Shown: in pieces, positions 1 through 5,432 of the stretch
How positions within the stretch are numbered: the first letter of the stretch is position 1
Layout: every line of letters starts with the position of its first letter
NCBI GenBank assembly: GCA_913773825.1
Contig: CAJYHH010000316.1
Span: forward strand, 1-6,619
Source: Candidatus Sericytochromatia bacterium
Lineage (GTDB): Bacteria > Cyanobacteriota > Sericytochromatia > UBA7694
DNA: 6,619 nt
Direction of reading: 5' to 3'
The notes under the pieces: model-generated
The model's database searches: none
The model's input: only the letters and a program-made list of their open reading frames with translations
Told to the model about the DNA's origin: nothing
Position numbers and translations under genes: made by a program

Positions 1-1518
1 GTGGTGATTAATCCCTATAAAGAGCCGGGCCTGACCCGTTATTGGGTGCCGTCTGTCCCTGAAAGCGCCTTATTTGGCACCGAGCTGATGGATGAGTTTT
101 TTCAGGTGCATACCGGTGGCGATTTAGCTTTTTTAAACGGGGTCTTAAAAGCTCTGATTGAAACCGGTGGCGTCGACGAAGACTTTATTCGCTTGCGCAC
201 CACCGGCTATGACGAAATTAAAGCCCATTTAATCAGCCAGAACTGGGACAGAATTGCTTCATTAGCCGGCACCACAGAAACTGAAATACGCCGCCTGGCT
301 CAGATGCTCAAAGAAGCTCGTTCGGCGGTGTTTGTCTGGAGTATGGGCATTACCCAGCATAGTCACGGGGTTGAAAACGTCAGGGCGATTATCAATCTGG
401 CTTTGGCCCGCGGATTTGTGGGGCGTAAACACTGTGGTTTGATGCCGATTCGGGGTCATAGCGGCGTTCAGGGCGGCGGCGAAATGGGCTGTGTGCCCAA
501 CGCCTTACCCGGCGGCCGTGCGCTGACACCCCAAAGCGCTAAAGAACTAAGTCGCATCTGGGGCTTTGAAGTCCCGGACTGGCACGGCATGATGGCTGGC
601 AATATGCTCGATGCCGCCCATGCGGGTAAATTAGATTTATTCTGGAGCATTGGCGGGAATTTTTTAGAAACCCTGCCAGACCCAGGCTGGGTAGAAGAAG
701 CCTTAAATAACGTCCCTATCAGAGTGCATCAGGATATTTTGCTCAGTTCTCAGATGTTGGTCGAGCCTGGTGAATGTACGCTTCTGTTACCCACAACAAC
801 GCGTTATGAACTGACCGGCGGCGGCACAGAGACCACCACTGAGCGCCAGGTTGTGTTCAGCCCGGAAATTGATGGCCCGCGAATTGGTCTGGCACGCCCA
901 GAATGGGAAGTATTAGTGGATCTGGCCAAGCGCGTCAAACCTGCTCAAGCTGATCTGATTCACTTTGAAGATACCGCCGCGATCCGACGTGAAATTGCCC
1001 AGGTCTGTCCAGACTATCAAGGGATTGAAAACCTTCAAGTTCAGGGAGATCATTTTCAGTGGGGTGGGCGTTTACTGTGCACAGAGCGTTTTCGAACCCC
1101 TGACGGTAAAGCCCGATTTGCGGCATTAACCCCACCTGAAGATCAGTTAGCACCTGGCCAGTTTAGACTCAGCACCCGTCGCGGCAAACAGTTTAACTCA
1201 ATGGTGCATAAACTGACTGATCCGCTTAACGGTGCAGCCCGTCTGGATGTTTTAATGGCGCCCGAAGATCTGACTCAGTTAAGCATCAACAACGGTGATG
1301 AATTAACCCTTGTGTCTGAACACGGACAGATGCAGGGCCGAGCCAAATCGGTCCCGATGACGCCTGGTAATCTTCAGGCCCACTGGCCAGAAGCCAACGT
1401 GCTTTTGCCGCCAGACAAACGCTCAGCGCCCAGTGGTGTGCCTGACTATAACGTCAGCGTCAGGGTTGAGTTAAAGCCACTCAACCAGATTAAGCAGCAA
1501 ACAGAGAATACAATCTAA
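1..1518 (+). CDS. FdhF/YdeP-family molybdopterin oxidoreductase, C-terminal part (5' end outside window)
   Basis: The reading frame is open from base 1 to the TAA at 1516-1518 (505 codons). It lacks its N-terminus: family members are about 750 residues, and the first visible residues (KEPGLTRYWVPS) are internal family sequence. Seen: a molybdopterin-binding oxidoreductase core with LARGFVGR (about residues 134-141) and a glycine-rich RGHSGVQGGGEMG cofactor loop (about 150-162). A C-terminal molydop-binding domain follows (about 382-495), with STRRGKQFNSM and later PGNLQAHWPEANVL. Known: these cytoplasmic bis-MGD enzymes resemble formate dehydrogenase H, and the E. coli relative YdeP is linked to acid resistance, but the substrate of the subfamily is not settled. 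The iron-sulfur and active-site region lies upstream, so the metal ligand cannot be read here. The fdhD gene in the window supports cofactor sulfuration of this enzyme. Family assignment is strong; the substrate (formate or other) is not known. Confidence 0.93.
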   Translation: MVINPYKEPGLTRYWVPSVPESALFGTELMDEFFQVHTGGDLAFLNGVLKALIETGGVDEDFIRLRTTGYDEIKAHLISQNWDRIASLAGTTETEIRRLAQMLKEARSAVFVWSMGITQHSHGVENVRAIINLALARGFVGRKHCGLMPIRGHSGVQGGGEMGCVPNALPGGRALTPQSAKELSRIWGFEVPDWHGMMAGNMLDAAHAGKLDLFWSIGGNFLETLPDPGWVEEALNNVPIRVHQDILLSSQMLVEPGECTLLLPTTTRYELTGGGTETTTERQVVFSPEIDGPRIGLARPEWEVLVDLAKRVKPAQADLIHFEDTAAIRREIAQVCPDYQGIENLQVQGDHFQWGGRLLCTERFRTPDGKARFAALTPPEDQLAPGQFRLSTRRGKQFNSMVHKLTDPLNGAARLDVLMAPEDLTQLSINNGDELTLVSEHGQMQGRAKSVPMTPGNLQAHWPEANVLLPPDKRSAPSGVPDYNVSVRVELKPLNQIKQQTENTI

Positions 1519-1545
1519 AAAGCCCACTCAAAACATTGTTTTAAA

Positions 1546-1579
1546 AGGCCTGAGCTCTCGTTTAGATCGGGCCTAATTT
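1546..1579 (+). terminator. Hairpin terminator after the molybdopterin oxidoreductase gene
   Basis: AGGCCTGA (1546-1553) pairs with TCGGGCCT (1567-1574) as an 8-bp GC-rich stem with one G-U wobble. Inside it, TCT and AGA can add three more pairs next to a small bulge. The tail AATTT is only a weak U-tract, so efficiency is uncertain. It sits 27 bases after the stop codon and separates the oxidoreductase gene from the next promoter. Confidence 0.6.
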
Positions 1580-1584
1580 AAGCT

Positions 1585-1614
1585 ATCGGTCTAGAAAAAT
1601 TGTTAAAAATCGGT
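1585..1614 (+). repeat. Short direct repeat ATCGGT flanking the -35 box
   Basis: ATCGGT occurs at 1585-1590 and again at 1609-1614, 24 bases apart start to start. One copy lies just upstream of the candidate -35 box and the other directly abuts the candidate -10 box. Such placement would suit a regulator binding site, but a 6-base repeat in a short region may arise by chance. Confidence 0.25.
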
Positions 1615-1620
1615 TATGAT
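1592..1620 (+). promoter_or_regulatory. Candidate sigma-70-type promoter of the 1675-4089 two-gene unit
   Basis: TAGAAA (1592-1597; 4 of 6 matches to TTGACA) is separated by 17 bases from TATGAT (1615-1620; 5 of 6 matches to TATAAT). A transcript would start near 1627, giving a leader of about 50 bases. The spacer is A/T-rich. Its position just after the hairpin at 1546-1574 supports an independent transcription unit. Confidence 0.5.
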
Positions 1621-1674
1621 CACATCACACTTGTATCGCCCTAACATTTGAGCAATCACCAAAGGAATTCCACC

Positions 1675-2412
1675 ATGGACGTCGCAAAACTGGGTTATAG
1701 CTATCAAAGCACGCCGATCAGCACAGGACCGGCGCCTAACAAGCTGCCTGACTCTAACCCTTATAACTTGCCCGACCTCGGTGAACCACCCTCTAGTGAA
1801 GTCCGCATCAGCAATGATCGTCTGGATTTTATCAATCCGAATTTTTCAACTGAAAAAGCAATGATCTCGATTCAGGTTAAAAATGCCTATACCTTTGTAG
1901 ACGGCCAAAGCCAGGCTGAAGGCAAAATCCGCTCGCCGTATTTACAACAGCAAGCTCGCGATCTGGCCAAAGACTATATCCGTAATCCGATTCGTGAAGC
2001 CTGGGCCAATCGTGAAATTGATACCGCTTCAGTGATGGCCACTGGTGTTGGCTTAGGCGTGATTGCCGCAGCAGTGGCCTCGCCATCTGACGTCCGTTCA
2101 CGCATCACGCTCTACAAAGCTGATTTAGGCGACTACCAGCTAAAACAAAGTCTGAGTATCAGCAGTGGCAAAGGTGAAGTAGATGCTCGCGGCATCAAGC
2201 TCAATCTGAGCCCCAAAGAACAGGGCAACGCTCAATGGAACGTCGATCTGGAATACCAGAAAGAAGACAATCGCATCAACCTGGGCTATAACCGTTCTGT
2301 CTCGCGCGTCCAGGTCGGCCCTTCTACCGGTATCTCACACTTCCGCGCCAGCCTGAGTAACGACCGTCAACAGGGCACGGTAGCCAATCTGAGCTACCAT
2401 ATCAGCTACTAA
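1675..2412 (+). CDS. Uncharacterised 245-residue protein with beta-rich C-terminal half
   Basis: I do not recognise a family. The ATG at 1675 is chosen over the in-frame TTG at 1648 because AAAGGA (1661-1666) lies 8 bases before it. Seen in the protein: a Pro/Asn/Ser-rich N-terminal stretch (about residues 10-45) without a Sec signal peptide; a likely amphipathic helix (about 87-113, SPYLQQQARDLAKDYIRNPI); a Gly/Ala-rich hydrophobic segment (about 118-137, VMATGVGLGVIAAAV) that could be a membrane or membrane-active helix; then, from about 142, several stretches with alternating polar and hydrophobic residues (QWNVDLEYQ, RINLGYNRSV, GTVANLSYHISY). The chain ends in Tyr, as outer-membrane barrel proteins often do, but the missing signal peptide argues against ordinary export by Sec and assembly by BAM. 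There are no cysteines. It is followed after 15 bases, in the same frame, by the EF-hand protease-like gene, so the two are probably co-transcribed and may work together. Function unknown. Confidence 0.8.
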   Translation: MDVAKLGYSYQSTPISTGPAPNKLPDSNPYNLPDLGEPPSSEVRISNDRLDFINPNFSTEKAMISIQVKNAYTFVDGQSQAEGKIRSPYLQQQARDLAKDYIRNPIREAWANREIDTASVMATGVGLGVIAAAVASPSDVRSRITLYKADLGDYQLKQSLSISSGKGEVDARGIKLNLSPKEQGNAQWNVDLEYQKEDNRINLGYNRSVSRVQVGPSTGISHFRASLSNDRQQGTVANLSYHISY

Positions 2413-2420
2413 AGTCAGAT

Positions 2421-2430
2421 TAAGGCTGTG
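2421..2430 (+). promoter_or_regulatory. Weak, badly spaced ribosome binding site at the GTG start
   Basis: TAAGG (2421-2425) is the only purine-rich element near the GTG at 2428 and leaves just two bases of spacing, less than usual. The preceding stop codon is only 15 bases upstream in the same frame. This suggests translational coupling to the upstream gene. The next in-frame ATG is at codon 205, beyond both EF-hands, so no better start is visible. Confidence 0.45.
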
Positions 2431-4089
2431 AATATCCCTGTTAATCGACTTAACGGCCAGATTCAGGATCTAAGCCGGCTTAAACAACTGGCTCAAAATC
2501 CCTCACAGGGCGTGAGTCAGCAGGACTTACGTCAGTTAGATCTGAATCAGGATGGCAAGTTAGCTGACAACGAGCTTAAAACCTTTAGCGATCAAAAGCT
2601 TAAAAGTGAGCTTAAGCAGCATTATCAGTCTGGCTCCGCGCAAACTGAACTGCCTTTGTTTCAAACAGCAGAACTCGATAGCAAAATCAGCCAGCTTCGT
2701 GAACAGCGCCAGCAACTGGTGAATCAAACTTTAGACGGGCTTAAAGGCAAAACCGAATCCTTTACCCGCAGCCTGTTAAATCACTTTGACCAAAACGAAG
2801 ATGGTGCACTGGGTTCAAAAGAAATTAGCGCCATCCCACAGAAAGAACTGCTGCGCCTGGGCCAAGAATATGGACTTGATGCCCAAGACTTAAAACCCCT
2901 GCTTAAAAATCTACAGCTACTCGCCCGCGCAAAAGAAGCAGAACTGGCAGAAGCCCGGGATTTTAAGCCTGAAACCGCCTGTGCCCCCCAAGCTGAAATT
3001 GTTCTGGCTCCCACAGCTGAGCGTGATTTTGCCTCTGGGATGCGCCTGGAAGGGGACCCTGCTGCAGACGCCATTGCAGCAGCCCGTCAAGGCAAACAAG
3101 CTGCTGCGTTTAAAGCAGAAATACTTAGCCGTACTCAGCAAGATCCTGGGGTTAAAGCCCTGCTGACTCGTCTCGACAAACAAGGCTTCATGAGTCAGGA
3201 AAATCTCTTTTATCTCAAAACCATTACCCAGACTCATGGCCCTGAAACCGCTAAACGTCTGGCGCCTGTCCTGGATCAGTATTTGCAGGCTAAACCGGCT
3301 GATGCCCAGATTAAACCATCTGAACGCCAGACTTTTATCCATAATGTGCTCCAGGATCTGGCATTCCCTGAAGATATTAACCAGGGCGAAAAAGGCACTT
3401 GTGCCGCAACCGCGATTCAAATTGAGTTAGCCCGCCGCAATCCTGTTCGCTATCTTGAAACCGCCACAGCTTTAGCCAATAATCAAGCCGTGCAGCTTTT
3501 GCCAACGGCGCAGAATGAACGCCGAACCCTTTACGCAAACAACACGTTTAGAGGCGACAAAGACGACGATCGCAATCTATCTGCCCGCTTAATTCAGAAT
3601 TCACTGATGAATCTGGGCCATCAGGCAGGCGAAAACGAGCTTCATTATTTTCATCAGGGCCGCTTAGTTACTTTTGATAGCCGGATGTCGATTGATACCG
3701 CCCAGGGACTTTCAGCTGACCAAAGCCTGAGCCAGGCTGCAAGCAAAATTCCTGAACTCAAAGGCCTTGAACCCCGGACCTTAGAGCGTCTGGGTGATGG
3801 GCTGAGCGAAGGCGAAATGGAATATGTTGGCCAAGGCTTTTTTGGCAATCAGTGGCAGGATCTCTCACGCCAAAACAAAGATAAGGGCTTTTTATTACAA
3901 GGCCTGGATCAAGCCCTTGAACAAGGCAAAAAAGTTACGGTCGGCTCTGAAGACCACGCCATGACCGTGCTTGAAAAAAGGCTTGAAGGCGGCAGGCAGT
4001 TTTATCGCGTTGCCTCCTGGAGTGGCGTCTATCAGATGACTCCAGAAGCACTCAAACAGCGCCTGACTAATGTCTTTGTTGATTCGTAA
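2428..4089 (+). CDS. EF-hand protein with papain/calpain-like cysteine protease domain
   Basis: The 553-residue protein opens with two canonical EF-hand loops, at residues 38-49 (DLNQDGKLADNE) and 121-132 (DQNEDGALGSKE). Each has acidic or amide side chains at positions 1, 3 and 5, Gly at 6, Leu at 8 and Glu at 12, so Ca2+ binding is very likely. Gln/Lys-rich helices lie between and after them (about 53-115 and 133-180). A helical region (about 205-312) leads to INQGEKGTCAAT, where Gln319 and Cys325 have exactly the spacing of the oxyanion Gln and nucleophile Cys of papain and calpain (QGxxGxC). His510 in SEDHAMTVL fits the catalytic His, followed by FYRVASWSG where the family usually has N-[SP]-W-G; the Asn is Ala529 here. 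From memory, similar uncharacterised INQGxxGTC proteins occur in myxobacteria. There is no signal peptide, so it is cytoplasmic or exported by another route. The GTG start has AAGG only 2 bases before it; translation may depend on reinitiation after the upstream TAA. Protease activity is inferred. Confidence 0.85.
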   Translation: MNIPVNRLNGQIQDLSRLKQLAQNPSQGVSQQDLRQLDLNQDGKLADNELKTFSDQKLKSELKQHYQSGSAQTELPLFQTAELDSKISQLREQRQQLVNQTLDGLKGKTESFTRSLLNHFDQNEDGALGSKEISAIPQKELLRLGQEYGLDAQDLKPLLKNLQLLARAKEAELAEARDFKPETACAPQAEIVLAPTAERDFASGMRLEGDPAADAIAAARQGKQAAAFKAEILSRTQQDPGVKALLTRLDKQGFMSQENLFYLKTITQTHGPETAKRLAPVLDQYLQAKPADAQIKPSERQTFIHNVLQDLAFPEDINQGEKGTCAATAIQIELARRNPVRYLETATALANNQAVQLLPTAQNERRTLYANNTFRGDKDDDRNLSARLIQNSLMNLGHQAGENELHYFHQGRLVTFDSRMSIDTAQGLSADQSLSQAASKIPELKGLEPRTLERLGDGLSEGEMEYVGQGFFGNQWQDLSRQNKDKGFLLQGLDQALEQGKKVTVGSEDHAMTVLEKRLEGGRQFYRVASWSGVYQMTPEALKQRLTNVFVDS

Positions 4090-4104
4090 GCCCTTCATCA
4101 AGCC

Positions 4105-4872
4105 TTAGTAAGCCTTGAGTTGACTCCACCAAGTCGCGTTCATTTCAGGGACGCGCTGCTTTAAAAACACCTTCATTTTGTCGATTTTACGGCGTAAATA
4201 AGGATCCTGACGGCTCCAGTTTTCTAATAATTTAGCTTCCTGGGGGATCATCAAGGCAGCATAGATCTCCGCTTTATCTTCTTCTAGGCCTGACATGGCA
4301 TAGCGGTTAATAAAACCAGGCTTAGGATGCACTAAATCATACTGAGGGCCTGTTTGGGCATTGGCACCGCCTGTGCCATAGCTAAAATCAACGGGATTCA
4401 GAGCAGCCCACTCAGGGTCTTTGTAATAGACACTTTTAAAGACTTGTTCTTCAAGCAGATGATAAAACTCATGATGCACCACATGGCGTTGATAGCGCTC
4501 AGAGGACTCCCCGCGATAGACATCCAGATAGAGGATTTCTTTGACAAAATCAGGCAGAGCCGCTCGCTTTTGGCCAGCATAATCCAGCTCTTTGACCAGC
4601 GCAATCTGACGCACGCCTGCAAGTTTAACTAAAGCTAAAGGGTATTTAGCAAACTCCTGAGTAAACAGCTTCTGATAACGCAAATAGCGTGGTAATTGGC
4701 GTTCAGCAGCGCTTAGAGGTTCATAATGAACCTCGTTCCAGGTCGCTTTTGGCGGCTGCTCAGCAACTATCTTAAGCTGATACTGCTTAGATAAAGCTAA
4801 AAGCGGCTCAAGTGCCAGAGCTGAAGCATTTAAAAACAGCACACATAAGCTAACACAGAGTACAAAGCGCAT
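4105..4872 (-). CDS. Secreted zinc metallopeptidase candidate, lethal-factor-like (gluzincin)
   Basis: The 255-residue protein begins with a clear Sec signal peptide (MRFVLCVSLCVLFLNASALA, cleavage likely after Ala20; no lipobox), so the mature form is periplasmic or extracellular. HEFYH at residues 134-138 is an HExxH zinc site with His134, His138 and catalytic Glu135. Downstream, NRYAMSGLEEDKAEIYAALM (189-208) offers Glu198 as third ligand and Tyr191 seven residues before it. As I recall, anthrax lethal factor and its ATLF-like relatives have the same Tyr-to-Glu spacing and a similar E-[DF]-x-A-E motif. A YGTGGANA loop lies between the two motifs. The substrate is unknown. The start is supported by TGGAG (complement of 4882-4886), 9 bases before ATG, and by a consensus -10 box upstream. 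It converges on the EF-hand protein gene with 15 bases between the stop codons. Metallopeptidase chemistry is well supported; the closer family name is inference. Confidence 0.82.
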   Translation of the reverse strand: MRFVLCVSLCVLFLNASALALEPLLALSKQYQLKIVAEQPPKATWNEVHYEPLSAAERQLPRYLRYQKLFTQEFAKYPLALVKLAGVRQIALVKELDYAGQKRAALPDFVKEILYLDVYRGESSERYQRHVVHHEFYHLLEEQVFKSVYYKDPEWAALNPVDFSYGTGGANAQTGPQYDLVHPKPGFINRYAMSGLEEDKAEIYAALMIPQEAKLLENWSRQDPYLRRKIDKMKVFLKQRVPEMNATWWSQLKAY

Positions 4873-4900
4873 ATCATCAAACTCCAGGATTTTAGCCCTG

Positions 4901-4929
4901 ATTATACCCTTTCATAGCGCCAGTCTGTA
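4901..4929 (-). promoter_or_regulatory. Promoter of the metallopeptidase gene (perfect TATAAT -10)
   Basis: On the minus strand, TATAAT (complement of 4901-4906) matches the -10 consensus fully. A weak -35, TACAGA (complement of 4924-4929; 3 of 6), lies 17 bases upstream. The start point would be near 4894, giving a leader of about 20 bases that contains the TGGAG ribosome binding site. The gene can therefore be transcribed independently of the Pro-rich gene upstream. Confidence 0.55.
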
Positions 4930-4946
4930 CTTGTGCTAGCCTAGCT

Positions 4947-5261
4947 TTAGACCTGAACTCGCCCCGGTAAATAACTCGGCAATGGAGTCAGTGTCGGTAA
5001 TGGAGGTGTAGGCGTTGAACGCGGGGTTGGAGAAGCTGTGGGCTCAGGAGGTGCAGGAGTCGGACTGACACTCGGTTCAGGCGGAACAGGTGTGGCTGTG
5101 GGAGTCGGCTTAGGAGTAGGTTGAGGCAAACTGGCAGCTTCAGCCTGAGCAGCCGGTATCTCGAGGGATTGGGAGCGGTTAAGCGACTGAAAATGAAAAG
5201 CAGCGCCCACTGTTGCACTTGCCAGAAAGAGAGTTAAAAAATGCAGAGAGAGTTTATTCAT
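4947..5261 (-). CDS. Small exported or membrane-anchored Pro/Thr-rich protein
   Basis: This 104-residue protein has a hydrophobic N-terminal segment (about residues 5-22, SLHFLTLFLASATVGAAF) after MNK, fitting a Sec signal peptide (possible cleavage near Ala20) or a single membrane anchor; no lipobox is present. Residues 46-99 are a low-complexity Pro/Thr/Ser/Glu stretch with 23 prolines in 54 residues, which would be extended and rigid, like envelope spacers or the proline arm of TonB-type proteins. No globular domain follows; the chain ends LPSYLPGRVQV. The ATG at 5261 is preferred over an in-frame TTG at 5279 because GAGGTG (complement of 5266-5271) precedes it by 4 bases. The gene lies 74 bases upstream of the metallopeptidase on the same strand with no clear terminator between, so partial co-transcription is possible. 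Function unknown; a structural or linker role in the periplasm is inference. Confidence 0.72.
   Translation of the reverse strand: MNKLSLHFLTLFLASATVGAAFHFQSLNRSQSLEIPAAQAEAASLPQPTPKPTPTATPVPPEPSVSPTPAPPEPTASPTPRSTPTPPLPTLTPLPSYLPGRVQV
5019..5084 (-). repeat. Tandem 11-residue repeat in the Pro-rich protein
   Basis: Two adjacent 33-bp units encode PPEPSVSPTPA (residues 60-70) and PPEPTASPTPR (71-81). Eight of the 11 residues are identical, while the DNA copies have diverged more than the peptide. This points to an older internal duplication kept for its proline pattern. Confidence 0.7.
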
Positions 5262-5293
5262 GTTGCACCTCGAATACAAACAGTTCTATATAT

Positions 5294-5323
5294 ATGCTAA
5301 TTTTTTAATCTTTTACTTGTCAG
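5294..5323 (-). promoter_or_regulatory. Candidate promoter of the Pro-rich protein gene
   Basis: On the minus strand, CTGACA (complement of 5318-5323; 5 of 6 matches to TTGACA) lies 18 bases before TAGCAT (complement of 5294-5299; 4 of 6 matches to TATAAT). The spacer is very A-rich and an alternating TA tract follows (5287-5295). The choice of -10 box is uncertain because TATATA follows a few bases downstream. Confidence 0.35.
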
Positions 5324-5384
5324 GATGAAACACGCAGTTTTAACAGCTTTCTGACTCTGCCATTACACGGTCATCAAAAGCAGG

Positions 5385-5406
5385 CTCTGTTATGATGAGA
5401 ACAGAG
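5385..5406 (+). promoter_or_regulatory. Extended -10 promoter of fdhD inside a 7-bp inverted repeat
   Basis: TGT followed by TATGAT (5388-5396) is an extended -10 element (TGn plus 5 of 6 -10 matches); no good -35 box is seen, as is common with this class. The -10 box lies within CTCTGTT (5385-5391), 8 bases, AACAGAG (5400-5406), a perfect 7-bp inverted repeat. Its right arm covers the expected start point near 5403. The geometry suits a dimeric repressor site; a regulator cannot be named. Confidence 0.5.
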
Positions 5407-5420
5407 AGACTAATCTGCAT

Positions 5421-5425
5421 GGGGG
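5421..5425 (+). promoter_or_regulatory. Ribosome binding site for the TTG start of fdhD
   Basis: GGGGG at 5421-5425 lies 7 bases before the TTG at 5433. No in-frame ATG or GTG lies nearby upstream, and the next in-frame ATG (codon 54) would remove conserved FdhD sequence. TTG is therefore the best start, implying moderate translation. An out-of-frame ATG at 5419 opens a 5-codon frame that ends on TGA at 5434-5436, overlapping the TTG. Confidence 0.5.
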
Positions 5426-5432
5426 CCACGTT

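Noticed and set aside
1..3. GTG at base 1 as the true start of the oxidoreductase
   Set aside because: The first residues are internal family sequence and about a third of the usual protein is missing, so the gene is cut by the window edge.
1648..1674. TTG at 1648 as the start of the 245-residue protein
   Set aside because: The ATG at 1675 has AAAGGA at good spacing; the upstream stretch contains that ribosome binding site instead of coding sequence.
2781..3074. Minus-strand Ser/Ala-rich frame
   Set aside because: The composition is a mirror of the plus-strand EF-hand gene codons; no domain or start signal.
2917..3420. Long minus-strand open frame (167 codons) inside the EF-hand protein gene
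   Set aside because: It lies fully antisense to a gene with clear domains, shows no recognisable motif and has no ribosome binding site that I can see.
4100..4116. AAGCCTT repeated twice at the convergent gene junction, considered as a bidirectional terminator
   Set aside because: The copies are direct and not inverted, so no hairpin forms; one copy overlaps the stop codon of the minus-strand gene.
4354..4632. Plus-strand frame within the metallopeptidase gene
   Set aside because: It overlaps the signal-peptide-bearing HExxH gene on the other strand and has no supporting motif.
4935..4945. GCTAG-C-CTAGC palindrome as a terminator between the two minus-strand genes
   Set aside because: The loop would be one base and there is no U-tract, so it cannot act as an intrinsic terminator as drawn.
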